The notes under the pieces were generated by a model. That model had not been told where the DNA came from, did no database searches, and was given only the letters and a program-made list of their open reading frames with translations. Shown here piece by piece: positions 28,146-37,495 of a DNA stretch of 64,000 nucleotides. The translations under genes and the position numbers were made by a program. Source of the stretch: CAWDDG01 sp963801065 (lineage in GTDB: Bacteria > Actinomycetota > Actinomycetes > Jiangellales > Jiangellaceae); NCBI GenBank assembly GCA_963801065.1, contig CAWDDG010000007.1, forward strand, positions 404,182 through 468,181, read 5' to 3'. Each line of letters opens with the position of its first letter. Positions within the stretch are counted from its first letter, which is position 1.

Positions 28146-28741
28146 CAGCCGTCGGTTGAAGCTCCGCAGAGTCGGATGAGGTTGAGGCCGGCAAGCGGAC
28201 CGCCCACCTGTTGCATCGCGCCGCCTGTTGCGAGGTCGCCGAGGTCGATGGGAGCGAAGCCTGCGTCCTGGAACAGCGCGACGACCTCCGCTTTCGTGTC
28301 GGCGTCGTCGCCGGAGATGAAGATCACGCGTTGGCCGCCGGCCTGCGTGCGGATCGGAGCCGAGCAGCGCGGCCCGAGGGTGTTCGCGCCCTTGACGACG
28401 CGCGCGCCGGCGACGAGGCCGGCGACGATTTCGCTCGACGTCCTCCCGTCGAGGTCGTCGGCAGCCCAGTCGTTGGTCGCGTCGATGACGATCTGACCGT
28501 TCCACTCGAGTCCACCGACCGCCTCGGGAACGCGGTCCCACGGGACGGCGACGACGACGATGCCGGCAGAAGCTGCCTCGCCCGGCGTGCCTGCCGAGAC
28601 TTCGTCGCCGAGGGCCGACACGACTGACGTCAGCGATTCCGGGCCACGGCTGTTGGCGATCACGACGGACCGGCCGGCGCGCAGCGCGGTGCGCGCCATC
28701 GCCTGTCCGAGCCGGCCGGCGCCGATGATTCCGACGTCCAT
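28121..28741 (-). CDS. NADPH/F420-type oxidoreductase (NAD(P)-binding)
   Basis: About 190-206 residues. Rossmann start MDVGIIGAGRLGQAMARTAL with GxGxxG, then VVIANSRGPESLTSVV, VVVAVPWDRVPEAVGGLEWN and VKGANTLGPRCSAP, as in NADPH-dependent F420 reductases and their kin. The family end is near GGPLAGLNLIRL (about 28160); the last residues are read-through into the SnoaL-like scrap. It overlaps or abuts the glycosylase gene upstream (28742), suggesting one transcript. Confidence 0.75.
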   Translation of the reverse strand: MDVGIIGAGRLGQAMARTALRAGRSVVIANSRGPESLTSVVSALGDEVSAGTPGEAASAGIVVVAVPWDRVPEAVGGLEWNGQIVIDATNDWAADDLDGRTSSEIVAGLVAGARVVKGANTLGPRCSAPIRTQAGGQRVIFISGDDADTKAEVVALFQDAGFAPIDLGDLATGGAMQQVGGPLAGLNLIRLCGASTDGCAQRIDAG

Positions 28742-29386
28742 CTACCGTCGCTCCTCGAACTCCGAGGCGAACAGGTAGCTCACCGCGAGGCTGCGGTACG
28801 GCCGCCAACGCTCCGCGACCTCTTCTATCTCAACTTCTGTGGGGAGTTGGTCGAGCCCGTAGAGTCGCTGGACGGCGTGCCGCAACGCGAGATCGCCGGA
28901 GAGGAGAACGTCGGGCCGATCGAGCGCGAAGATCAGGAACCCGTGCGCCGTCCAAGGACCGATGCCGGACACCTCGGTAAGAGCGGCCTCGATCTCGTCA
29001 TCTGTCATACTGTGCCAGCGCCTCGTCGCTCAGGCGTCCGTCAACGAACCGTTCCGCGAGCGCCCGCAATGTCGCGCCCTTGCGGGCGGAGAGACCGGCT
29101 TGACGCGGCACCTGCGGATCGGCCGCGAGCAGCTCGGCTGGCGACGGCAGGTGTCCGCCGAATTGCTGCTCGAGTGCGGGACAGAATCGTTCGTGTCGCC
29201 CTGACGGAGAGCTGCTGGCCGGCGACCTGGAAGATGAGCGTCCCGAAGGCATCGAGTCCGCGGAAGCTCGTCGATCCACGCACGCGGACGGAAGTCCGGA
29301 TGCGCATCGATCACCCGCGCGAGCACCGGGTCCGCGTTCCGGAGGAACTCGCGCGCCTTGGGATCGGCGACTGCCGTTGCCGTCAT
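28742..29386 (-). CDS. AlkA-type HhH-GPD DNA glycosylase, frameshifted
   Basis: Removes alkylated bases in base-excision repair. Several frames in order from 29386: NADPVLARVIDAHPDFRPRA, then FGTLIFQVAGQQLSV, then LPSPAELLAADPQVPRQAGL and KGATLRALAERFVDGRLSDE, and finally VSGIGPWTAHGFLIFALDRP (helix-hairpin-helix) and DVLLSGDLALRHAVQRLYGL with the catalytic Asp. Breaks lie near 29265, 29190 and 29000. The total span is 215 codons, normal for the family, so the breaks compensate. A fragment of a second copy is at 46320-46479. Confidence 0.7.
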
Positions 29387-29996
29387 TGCTTAAGCAGTCG
29401 TTCGTTGAGCACGATCTCGATAACGTCGGCCACTGTCTGTTCGCGTGCCCAGTCGCGCTGGAGTTCGCACGCGAGCGCGACCCAGCTGATCGGACGGCCT
29501 CCCGCTTGGACGACCCGCTCGAGCCCGGCGCGATGCGCCTCCTCGGAGGTGCCGCCGATCGCGTCGACGACGGGATAGACGTCGTAGCCCTCCCGCAGGG
29601 CGTCGAGGGCGGGAAACGCCATGCAGATCTCGGTCCAGAGCGCGCACAGGATCAGCTTGCGCCGCCCGGTGGCACGCACCGCGGCGAGGAAGTCGGCGTC
29701 CTCCCACGAGTTGAGGGTCGTCCGGTCGATCGGCGGGTAGTCCTCGAGCAGCTCGGCGAGCTCCGGCACGGTGGGCTGTCCGCGTCCCGATGCGACGTTG
29801 ACCGTCGAATGGACGATGGGGAGGCCGAACGCCTTCGCGGTTTTCACGGTCGAGACGATGTTCTCGAGCAGCAGGTCCCGATCGATCGAGCGGACCGCTG
29901 CGAACTGCGACGGCTGGTAGTCGATCACGACGAGCGCCGCGTTTCCGGCGTGAGCAGGTGGTCGGCCAGCGGATCGCGGATCGGTGCGCCGGCCAT
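29383..29996 (-). CDS. Isochorismatase-like hydrolase (YcaC type), copy 1
   Basis: Start ATG 29996 (GAPIRDPLADHLLTPE) must be joined by one added base at about 29940 to VIDYQPSQFAAVRSIDRDLL. The fold continues with FGLPIVHSTVNVASGRGQPT, the catalytic-type segment KLILCALWTEICMAFPALDA with Cys at the usual nucleophile place in the variant CALWTEIC, and DVYPVVDAIGGTSEEAHRAG. About 204 residues in all. The start overlaps the stop of the hydrolase upstream (TGATG). A second copy is at 46483-47084. The substrate is unknown. Confidence 0.8.
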
Positions 29997-30014
29997 CAGG
30001 GATGCACCTGGGAG
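29995..30014. repeat. Direct repeat A flanking the hydrolase cassette (left)
   Basis: On the minus strand CTCCCAGGTGCATCCCTGAT. It encodes the last residues (SQVHP, stop) of the hydrolase and overlaps the start of the isochorismatase gene. It differs at one base from the right-hand repeat. Confidence 0.8.
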
Positions 30015-30920
30015 GTGACGCGTTCTGCAGCGGCGAGATGCGCCGACAGGAGCTGTCCGGCTCTGTCCAGCGCCGCGGCCGCTTCGTCGAGGATCGGGTA
30101 GTAGGCCTGGAAGACGTGGGGCACCCCAGGGGTGATGTCGAGGGTGACCTCGACGTCGGCGGTGGCGGCTTGCCGCGCGAGGCGGACGGCGTCGTCGAGG
30201 AGAACCTCGTGGGTTCCGGCCTGGATGATCAGGGGCGGCAGGCCGGACAGGTCGGCGAATATCGGGGCTGATGAGGCCGAGAGCGGCGTCTTGTCCCGCC
30301 GTATAGTCGGTGACTCGGGGTTGGAGTGCTTCTCGGCTCATCAGCGGGTCGACCTCGCGCTTGGTTTCCATGGTCGTCCCGGCCAGGGTGAGGTCGGCAT
30401 ACGGTGACATGACGAAGGCCGCGGCGGGCAGGGGCAGCCCGTGATCGCGGGCGTTGACGAGGGTGGCGACGGCGAGCCCGCCGCCGGCGGACTCTCCCGC
30501 GAAGGCGATGTCCGAAGGGGCGACGCCGTTGTGCAGGAGGGCTTCGTAGGCGGCGAGAGCGTCGTCAACCGCTGCCGGATACGGGTGCTCGGGGGCGAGC
30601 CGGTAGTCGACGGAGATGACCTTGGCGCGGGTCCGCCGGCCGACCTGCGAGGCCAGGTCAGCGGCGAGGAAGGCATCCCCCATCACGTACACGCCGCCGT
30701 GGAAGTAGAGAACAACGTGGCGCGGTTCGATTCCGTCGACTGTGATCTCGGCGGTTGGGACGCCGCCCAGTGCGGCTGCGGTCGCGGTCACGTCGGCGGG
30801 CAGCGGCTGCGCCGATAGCAACTCTCGGAGCAGTCGCCGTTGCTCGTTGACATCGCTGCCGGCGGGGAAGGCTGACTGTCGCAGGATTGCGTCGAGGTTC
30901 TCTCGCTGCTCGGTGCTCAC
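29996..30920 (-). CDS. HSL-type alpha/beta hydrolase, one frameshift (cassette gene)
   Basis: Esterase of the hormone-sensitive-lipase group: oxyanion motif YFHGGVYVMGD, VISVDYRLAPEHPYPAAVDD and nucleophile elbow GESAGGGLAVA lie in the first frame. After a break at about 30275 the next frame gives the Asp/His part (IFADLSGLPPLIIQAGTHEV, DITPGVPHVFQAYYPILDEA) and ends SQVHP-stop. About 308 residues, normal for the group. The gene lies exactly between two 20-bp direct repeats and is absent from the second copy of this module. Confidence 0.8.
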
Positions 30921-30938
30921 GGAGGATCTCCCTTCGGT

Positions 30939-30958
30939 ATCAGGGGTGCACCTGGGAG
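30939..30958. repeat. Direct repeat A flanking the hydrolase cassette (right)
   Basis: On the minus strand CTCCCAGGTGCACCCCTGAT. It encodes the last residues (SQVHP, stop) of the MBL-fold gene. A third occurrence at 47083-47102 in module copy 2 joins MBL directly to isochorismatase. Confidence 0.8.
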
Positions 30959-31899
30959 CCGTAGCCGAGGTCGAGCCGGATCGACTCCATCACCCAGAAC
31001 GTCGTGCTCTCGGTGAACACGTCCGCGGCCGCGAGCACGCCGGTGTACTTCTCGATCACGGGTGCGGCGGCGACCGCCGTGACCTCGTCGAGGTAGCCCT
31101 TCACCGCCGCCCAGGTGTTCTCGCCGTACTTCACGAAGTACCGCGTCGGGTCGACGGTGTCGATCGCCTTCCTCGAGCTCTCGGAGATGTCGGCCATGTA
31201 CTGCTGGTGCAAGGTCACGTCGTCGCGGGTGCCGAGCCGGCCGAGGTGGCCGCCGATGAAGTGCTTCCACGAGTAGGCGAGCGCGTTCGCCGGCGCCTCG
31301 ATGTAGCCGGGGATGTCCTCGGTCAGGTTGGAGACGTAGACCGGCGCCCAGCCCGGATTGACGATGTCGATCAGCATCAGCGTGTCGTGGTCGGGCAGGT
31401 GGATGAGGATGTTGTCGGGCGAGTGGTTGGCGCCGTGCCAGGCCAGGTCGATCCGCTCGCCGCCGATCTCGAGCGTGCGGCGGTCCTGGAACGTCTCTTC
31501 GTTCGGGGGCCTGGCCGGGTCGTCGTCGCGCAGCAGCAGGCGCCGGGTCTCCTCGTGCCCGATGCGGGTGACGTTCTTGTCGAACAGGGACGACGCGCCG
31601 GCGTGGTCGGCGTGGTGGTGCGAGTAGATGAGGTGGGTGACCTTGTTGCTGACGCCGTTTGCCGACGCGATCTCGTCGACGGCCCGCTGGATGTTGTGGC
31701 CGATCGTCGGCGGCGCGTCGAGCAGGACGACGCCGTCCGAGGTCGTCAGGAACGCCGACTGGTAGGTGCCGTCGGTGACCCAGTACAGGTTCCGCTCGAC
31801 GCGGCCGACGTAGTAGCCCTGCTCGTTCAGGGCCGGGCCGAGCGCCGACTGCGGAACCGGCGCGTAATCGGGGAGGTTGTCTGTGGCTGTTTCGCTCAT
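30940..31899 (-). CDS. MBL-fold metallohydrolase, copy 1
   Basis: 319 residues, metallo-beta-lactamase fold. Metal ligands are in HLIYSHHHADHAGASSLFD (HxHxDH) near residue 92-97, LAWHGANHSPDNILIHLPDH for the next His, LMLIDIVNPGWAP for the bridging Asp, and FIGGHLGRLGTRDDV for the last His. The frame is intact. It starts 80 bases from the divergent LuxR-type regulator. The substrate is unknown. A paralogue with one frameshift is at 47084-48044. Confidence 0.9.
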   Translation of the reverse strand: MSETATDNLPDYAPVPQSALGPALNEQGYYVGRVERNLYWVTDGTYQSAFLTTSDGVVLLDAPPTIGHNIQRAVDEIASANGVSNKVTHLIYSHHHADHAGASSLFDKNVTRIGHEETRRLLLRDDDPARPPNEETFQDRRTLEIGGERIDLAWHGANHSPDNILIHLPDHDTLMLIDIVNPGWAPVYVSNLTEDIPGYIEAPANALAYSWKHFIGGHLGRLGTRDDVTLHQQYMADISESSRKAIDTVDPTRYFVKYGENTWAAVKGYLDEVTAVAAAPVIEKYTGVLAAADVFTESTTFWVMESIRLDLGYGSQVHP

Positions 31900-31922
31900 G
31901 ACCGGATCGTGGCCGCCGCGGA

Positions 31923-31978
31923 CGGGCGATCGAATCCCGGAAATCCGTAGTCCGTGACCCTGGTGGCATGCTGCCGGG
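31923..31978. promoter_or_regulatory. Conserved divergent intergenic region of module copy 1
   Basis: The 56 bases up to the regulator's ATG are almost the same as 48750-48805 in copy 2. They include CGGAAATCCG (inverted arms CGGA/TCCG) at 31938-31947 and GTAGTCCGTGACC. Because the region is conserved and non-coding in both copies, it may hold the regulator's own binding site and the divergent promoters. Confidence 0.5.
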
Positions 31979-34749
31979 ATGGTCGTCAGGGCGCAGGCGG
32001 GGCGGTTGCTCGGCAGGCAACGCGAGCGCGCGGTGCTCGAGCGGCTGCTGGATACCGCGCGGGACGGTCACGGCGCCGTCCTCGTGGTGCACGGAGAGCC
32101 CGGCGTCGGCAAGACCGCGCTGCTCGAGTACGCGGTCGAGGCGGGCGAGGATTTTCGCGTCGTTCGGACTGCGGGCGTCGAGGGGGAGATGGAGCTCGAC
32201 TACGCGGCGCTGCAACAGCTCTGTTCGCCGATCCTCGAGTTCAGCGAGCGTCTCCCTGATCCTCAGCGTGACGCGCTCGGCGTCGCCTTCGGGCTCAGCG
32301 CCGGACAGGCGCCGAGCCCGTTTCTTGTCGGGCTCGCGGTTCTCGGCCTCCTCTCCGAAGCTGCCGAGCAGCAGCCGCTGCTGTGCGTGGTCGACGACGC
32401 GCAGTGGCTCGACGGCGCATCGGCCCGAGCGCTCGCGTTCGTGGCTCGCCGCCTGCTGGCGGAGAGGATCGCGCTCGCGTTCGCGACGCGTGAGCGTGGG
32501 CAGTGGATTGGCCCGCTTCCCGCAGCTCCGCGTGGAGCCGTTGGGCCGCCGGGATGCCCGGGCGCTGTTGGAGTCCGTCCTCGCGGCGCGGCTGGACGAG
32601 TCCGTGCTCGAGCGGATCATCGCCGAGACCGGCGGGAATCCGCTCGCGCTCCTGGAGCTCCCGCGCGGGCTGACGCCCGCCCAGCTCGCCGGCGGTTTCG
32701 GGCTGCCTGCGGCGCTGCCTCTGTCCACCGGGATCGAGCAGAGCTTCACGCGGCGGCTGGCGCGGCTCCCGCGCGACGCGCGGCGGTTGCTGCTCCTGGC
32801 GGCGGCGGAACCGGTCGGCGACCCTGCGCTTCTGTGGCGCGCCGCGCAGCAGCTCGGGATCCCGGAGACGGCCGCGCACGCCGTGGAGTCGGAAGGCTTG
32901 CTGACGCTGGACGGTGCGGTGGTGTTCCGGCATCCGCTCGTGCGCTCGGCGGTGTACGGCGCGGCCGAGCCGAACGAGCGGCGCGAGGCTCACCGCGCGC
33001 TGGCGGACGCAACCGATCCGCAGATCGACCCGGATCGCCGCGCGTGGCACCGTGCGCAGGCGGCGTCCGTGCCCGACGAAGAGGTGGCCGGCGAGCTCGA
33101 GCGCTCCGCGGCGCGGGCGCAGGCGCGCGGCGGCTTCGCCGCTGCTGCCGCCTTCCTCGAACGCGCTGCCGCGCTGACACCCGCTCCCGTACGCCGTGCG
33201 CAGCGCGCGCTGGTCGCGGCTCAGACGAAGTTCCGGGCAGGCGCACTCGACGACGCGCTCGGTCTGCTCTCGTCGACGGAGGTCGGCGCGCTCGACGAGC
33301 TCGATCGCGCCCGAGTCGAATTGCTGCGCGCGCAGATCGCATTCGTCTCCACGCACGGCAGCGATGCGCCCACGATGCTGCTCCGGGCCGCCCGCCGGCT
33401 CACGCCGCTCTCTCCGGACACTCGCGTGTGAGACGTATCTCGAGGCTCTGTCGGCGGCGATGTTCGCGGGACGTCTGGCGGCGCCGGGCGCAAGCGCGCT
33501 CGACGTGGCGCTGGCCGCGAAGGCCGCACCGAGGCCACCCGTCCTCGGCGGTCTCGAGTTGTTGCTCGACGGACTCGCGACCTTCTTCAGCGACAGCTAC
33601 GAGGCTGCCGTCCCGATCCTGCGCCGGGCGGAGAACGCGTCCGACGTCGGCGACATGCCCGTGAGCGAGCAACTGCGTTGGAAGTGGCTCGCGGCCGTCT
33701 CGTCCGTCCACCTCTGGGACGACGCGCGCTGGGAGGCGATCTCCGAACGGCACGTGCAGATCGCCCGGGAGACCGGCGCGCTCGGCGAGCTTCCGCTCGC
33801 GTTGAGCCAGCGTGTCTACGCGCATCTCTTCGCGGGCGAGCTGACGACGGCGGCGTCGCTCGTCGATGAGATCCGGGCGGCGACCGAGGCGACAGGCAGC
33901 AACCTGGCGCCGTACGGTGCGGTGGGGCTCGCCGCGCTCCGCGGCCGCGAGCCCGAGGCGATCTCTCTGATCGACGAGAGCCGTGAGGACGTGACGCAGC
34001 GAGGTGAGGGAATCGGGCTCTCGGTGCTCGACTGGGCTCAGGCGGTGCTGTACAACGGCCTCGGCCGCTACGACGAGGCTCGCGTGGCGGCGCTTCGGGT
34101 GGTCGAGTATCCGCACGACCTCGGCAGCACCTCGAACTGGGGGATGGTCGAGTTGATCGAGGCCGCGGTCCGAGCCGGAACACCCGAGCTGGCCGCGGAT
34201 GCTCGCTCGCGTCTCGCGGAGATGGCCAGGGCGAGCGGGACGGACTGGGCCCTCGGGGTCGCGGCGCGCTCGGAGGCGCTCTTGGTGGAAGATCAGCGAG
34301 CCGAGGAGCTCTATGTCGAGGCGGTCGATCGACTCGGTCGAACGCGGATGGCGGTCGATCTCGCTCGTGCTCACCTCCTCTACGGCGAGTGGCTGAGACG
34401 TCAACGCCGACGCCTTGATGCACGCAGCCAATTGCGGACGGCGCACGACCTCTTCTCCGACTTCGGGATGGAGGCGTTCGCCGAGCGCGCACGCGTCGAA
34501 TTGGAAGCGACCGGCGAGCATGCTCGCAGACGCACCGTCGATACCCTTGGTCAACTCACGCCGCAGGAGGCGCAGATCTCGCGCCTCGTGGCGCAGGGCA
34601 ACACGAACCGAGAGATCGCCGCTCAACTGTTCATCAGCCCGAGCACGGTCGAGTACCACCTGCGCAAGGTCTTCCGCAAGCTCGGCGTGAAGTCGCGCAC
34701 GCAGCTCGCGAACGGGTTGCGAGTTAGAAGCAGCGATCGTCGGCGCTGA
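31979..34749 (+). CDS. Large ATP-binding LuxR-family regulator, copy 1, two frameshifts
   Basis: About 923 residues in three joined frames. Frame one: GRQRERAVLERLL, Walker A in VVHGEPGVGKTALLEYA and Walker B in LLCVVDDAQWLD. After about 32492, where one C is extra relative to copy 2, the second frame runs GLARFPQLRVEPLGRRDARA to RRLTPLSPDT. After about 33428 the third frame carries TPR-like repeats and the C-terminal LuxR HTH LTPQEAQISRLVAQGNTNRE then IAAQLFISPSTVEYHLRKVF. This is the LAL-type layout (AAA ATPase, helical repeats, HTH). It probably controls the divergent genes. Confidence 0.85.
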
Positions 34750-34884
34750 GCTGGCTCAGGACGCCGCGGTTGTCGGTCTGTCGTGCGCGCGGTCAGGCGT
34801 GGCCCGCGGGTCGATCCCGGAGGTCTTGTCCAATGCCCAGTGCTAGCGACGAGCCGCCGCCCCCTGTGTGGCCTCGGTTGATGC

Positions 34885-34948
34885 TTGACGGGTGGGTGGG
34901 CCCGTGAGGCTCGAACCCACAACCCGCGGATTAAAGGACGCAGGTTGT
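34885..34948 (-). pseudogene. 3' half of a tRNA-Lys-like sequence (possible attachment site)
   Basis: On the minus strand: CTTTAATCCG (anticodon-loop-like), then TGTGGGTTCGAGCCTCACG (T-arm) and GGCCCACC (acceptor end). This is the order of a tRNA-Lys 3' half with one T missing in the loop. No 5' half follows. An integrase fragment begins right beside it, the usual layout of an element joined at a tRNA end. Confidence 0.55.
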
Positions 34949-34949
34949 C

Positions 34950-35250
34950 TCCGGATCAGGCAGGCGACTTCTTCGACAACGTCCTGCAGGATCTTGCGGT
35001 TCCGTCATATGTGGCCCGGCTGCGCCGCGAACACCACCGCCTACTCGGCAACGGCTACTGCACAAGGCCAGCCGCACTGGACTGCGCTTTCGAGTCGATC
35101 TGCGAGAACTGCGCCTTCTTCCAGACCAGCATCGAGTTCCGGCCCACCCTGCAAGCCCAGCACGACCACGCCGCTGCCCACGGCCAAACCCAGCGGGCCG
35201 ACCTGTTCCAACGACTGCTCAACACCGTGAACGCGAGCCAGGCATCATGA
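34950..35250 (+). pseudogene. C-terminal fragment of a tyrosine integrase
   Basis: The frame gives LGNGYCTRPAALDCAFESIC then ENCAFFQTSIEFRPTLQAQH. This Cys-rich tail (GYCxRPxxLDCxFExxCExCxFF) is found at the C-terminus of tripartite-element and plasmid/IS-linked tyrosine recombinases in actinobacteria. The catalytic RHRY residues upstream are missing. Confidence 0.6.
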
Positions 35251-35351
35251 TCCACTTGACACGGATCACCCACATAATGCCGCTGTCCGCGCGGTCATGC
35301 CGAGATCGGGCGGGCCTGGCCCGGCTTCTAGCGCGAGGGGGGTGACTGGTT

Positions 35352-35576
35352 GTGGCGCTCAGTAAGCGGCAACGTGACCGCATCCCGTCGTCGAAGTTCG
35401 CCAACCCGCGGGTGCGGAAGTATCCGATCGACACGCCGAAGCGTGCTCGTGCGGCGCTGCGCTACTCGGCGCGGCGGGACACGTACTGTTCCTATTCGAC
35501 GGTCGCCAAGGCGGTGAAGCGACGCTACGGCGGCAAGATCGCCACTCGCGGCACCCGCCGGCGCAGGCGGGGCTAG
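35352..35576 (+). CDS. Small basic phage-type protein, unknown
   Basis: 74 residues from a GTG start. The pattern RDRIPSSKFANPRVRKYPID then TPKRARAALRYSARRDTYCS occurs in small proteins of actinophages and prophages. It is very basic at the end (RGTRRRRRG). The role is unknown. It is followed within 8 bases by a small membrane protein. Confidence 0.6.
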   Translation: MALSKRQRDRIPSSKFANPRVRKYPIDTPKRARAALRYSARRDTYCSYSTVAKAVKRRYGGKIATRGTRRRRRG

Positions 35577-35584
35577 GAGGAATC

Positions 35585-35728
35585 ATGGAGTTCGAGCACT
35601 TCCTGTACCTCGCCGCGGCGATCCTCCTGGTGCTTGCCGCACTCCCCGGGGTGAGGGTGGTCGTGCACCTGGGCTACGTGGCCGCCGCGATCATCGTGTT
35701 CACGTACTTCGTGTACCCGGTTCTGTAG
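35585..35728 (+). CDS. 47-aa membrane protein
   Basis: ATG with AGGAGG 5 nt upstream; the gene begins 8 bases after the stop of the basic protein, so the two form an operon. The product begins MEFEHFLYLAAAILLVLAAL and has a second hydrophobic stretch VAAAIIVFTYFVYPVL, giving two membrane helices with a short polar turn. It may be a phage holin-like or small stress protein; this is a guess from size and context. Confidence 0.6.
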   Translation: MEFEHFLYLAAAILLVLAALPGVRVVVHLGYVAAAIIVFTYFVYPVL

Positions 35729-35985
35729 GAGCCGGTTCGCCTTCGACATAGGGCCGGGCGCGGTCTTCGCCGGCGACGTTGCGGTAGGTCATGGGCGAAT
35801 TCCAGTCATCGTCGCAACATGAGCGACTGTTGATGGTTTGTGATCGTGGCCAGGAGTCAGTTTTCGGCTGCCGTTGACGCGGCCTCGCGCGCCGGACTTG
35901 ACCCTGCCTACTAGTGGTAAAGGCACGTTCCCGGAGTTCACGCTCATGCCGCTGAAGGCGTCTAGTCGGATGCCAGGATTGGTGG

Positions 35986-36429
35986 GTGCCTCGTCGCCCG
36001 CCCTCCGAAGATCACTCGTTCCGTGACCCGCGAATCGACGCCTACCGTGAGCGTGGTGCCGTGCTGACCCGCGACGGCTCACTCGTGGCAACGATGTACC
36101 TGCGAGGAGAGGTCTGGTGGCAGCAGACCAGCGGTCACCTGTGGTGGCGCCGCTGGTCGAGTCCGCATGAGGCGGTGCACGGCTTCATGGTTTTGGCCGA
36201 CGGCTCGTTTACTGACTGGGTCAACCCGGTCGATGATCTGACCGATGAGTTAGAAGGGTGGCCAGGCGGAATGTTCAACTGGTTGGGAGAACAGCTACAG
36301 GTCACCTGGCAGGACGATCAAGAGTCCGCCAAGACCCGTGATCAAGTCTTCGGTCTCGACAGGACACTTCTGCCGCCGATCGCGCGACTGAACTCGCCCA
36401 CGTGCGACGCCTGGCGAGGTGCTCCCTAG
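35986..36429 (+). CDS. Hypothetical protein, 147 aa
   Basis: GTG start. The product is rich in Trp (VWWQQTSGHLWWRRW, LEGWPGGMFNWLGEQLQVTW), acidic and soluble, with no known motif. Composition is coding-like and the frame has no rival on the other strand. I do not recognise it. Confidence 0.45.
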   Translation: MPRRPPSEDHSFRDPRIDAYRERGAVLTRDGSLVATMYLRGEVWWQQTSGHLWWRRWSSPHEAVHGFMVLADGSFTDWVNPVDDLTDELEGWPGGMFNWLGEQLQVTWQDDQESAKTRDQVFGLDRTLLPPIARLNSPTCDAWRGAP

Positions 36430-36463
36430 GTCGCGATCGCGCTGATGGCGCCCACCACGAGGT

Positions 36464-37495
36464 TCAGGTCGCTCGTGCTGGTAGTTGCTCGGGCAGGCCG
36501 AAGCGTGGGAAGAGCTCGGGGGAGCGGAAGGCAGTGATCTCCTCGATGCTGGCGGCGCGGAGGGTGAGCACGATGATCGTCTCGGGTGCGAAAGCGCCCG
36601 CGTGCTTGTCCCACAGGTAGCCGGCGATGGCGGGTTGGCCGTTGGCGCCGGTCGGGAGGAGCCGCCAGCGCTTGCGCACGGAGAGCGGCCAGCCGCGGAG
36701 GAAGTTCGCGACGGCGTCACGGCCGCGGTACCACTTCGGCCACGGTGGCATGGCCAGGCGCGCGTCGTGGGCGAGCATCGCGACGACGGCGTCGACGTCC
36801 TTGCGTTCCCACGCATCTGCGAAGCGCATGACGATCTCGCGGAGCTCGCGGTCTCCGAGCGCGCGCAGCGTCGCCTGCTGTGTCTCGGCGGGGACGCGCT
36901 CTTCGATCGCCTTGTGGGCTCGCTGGAGGGCGCTGTCGACTGAGATCGAGGTGGTCTCGAGCGCCTCGGCGGTCTCCTTGGCTGAGAAGCCCAGCACGTC
37001 GCGGAGGATCAGGACGGCCCGCTGCCGGGCGGGCAGGTGCTGGAACGCGGCTGCGAAGGCGAGCTCGATGCTCTCCCGCTGCTCGTAGCGTGCATCCGGG
37101 CCGAGCAGCGCGGCTTCGTGTCCGAGCTCGGCGTCGGGGTACGGCTCGAGCCAGACCGACTCGGTGAGCGGCTCGCCAAGAGCGGCGTGGGGGTCGGCGG
37201 CCGGCCCGTAGTCGATCGGAAGAACACGCTTGGGCCGCTTCTCGATCATGCGGAGGCTGGCGTTGGTGGCGATCCGATAGAGCCAGGGACGGAGCGAGCT
37301 TCGACTCTCGAAGCGTTCGAGTCCGCTCCAGGCGCGGAGCAGTGTCTCCTGCAGCGCGTCCTCGGCGTCGTCCAGGGAGCCGAGCATCCGGTAGCAGTGC
37401 GCGCGAAGCTGGGGCTGATAGGGCGCGACGAGGCCGGCAAACGCCTCCTCGTCGCCTGCCCGTGCGGCTTCGAGCAGCGGGCGCTCGTCGCTCAT
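36464..37495 (-). CDS. ECF-like sigma factor with C-terminal SnoaL-like domain
   Basis: 343 residues. Sigma region 2 is HCYRMLGSLDDAEDALQETL then RAWSGLERFESRSSLRPWLY; region 4 is LPARQRAVLILRDVLGFSAK then ETAEALETTSISVDSALQRA. After residue 220 follows a SnoaL-like domain (FADAWERKDVDAVVAMLAHD, PPWPKWYRGRDAVANFL) as in the TIGR02960/SigG-type group, where it replaces an anti-sigma partner. It directs RNA polymerase to unknown promoters. Its stop region is clean; its start overlaps the next gene's stop (ATGA). Confidence 0.9.
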   Translation of the reverse strand: MSDERPLLEAARAGDEEAFAGLVAPYQPQLRAHCYRMLGSLDDAEDALQETLLRAWSGLERFESRSSLRPWLYRIATNASLRMIEKRPKRVLPIDYGPAADPHAALGEPLTESVWLEPYPDAELGHEAALLGPDARYEQRESIELAFAAAFQHLPARQRAVLILRDVLGFSAKETAEALETTSISVDSALQRAHKAIEERVPAETQQATLRALGDRELREIVMRFADAWERKDVDAVVAMLAHDARLAMPPWPKWYRGRDAVANFLRGWPLSVRKRWRLLPTGANGQPAIAGYLWDKHAGAFAPETIIVLTLRAASIEEITAFRSPELFPRFGLPEQLPARAT

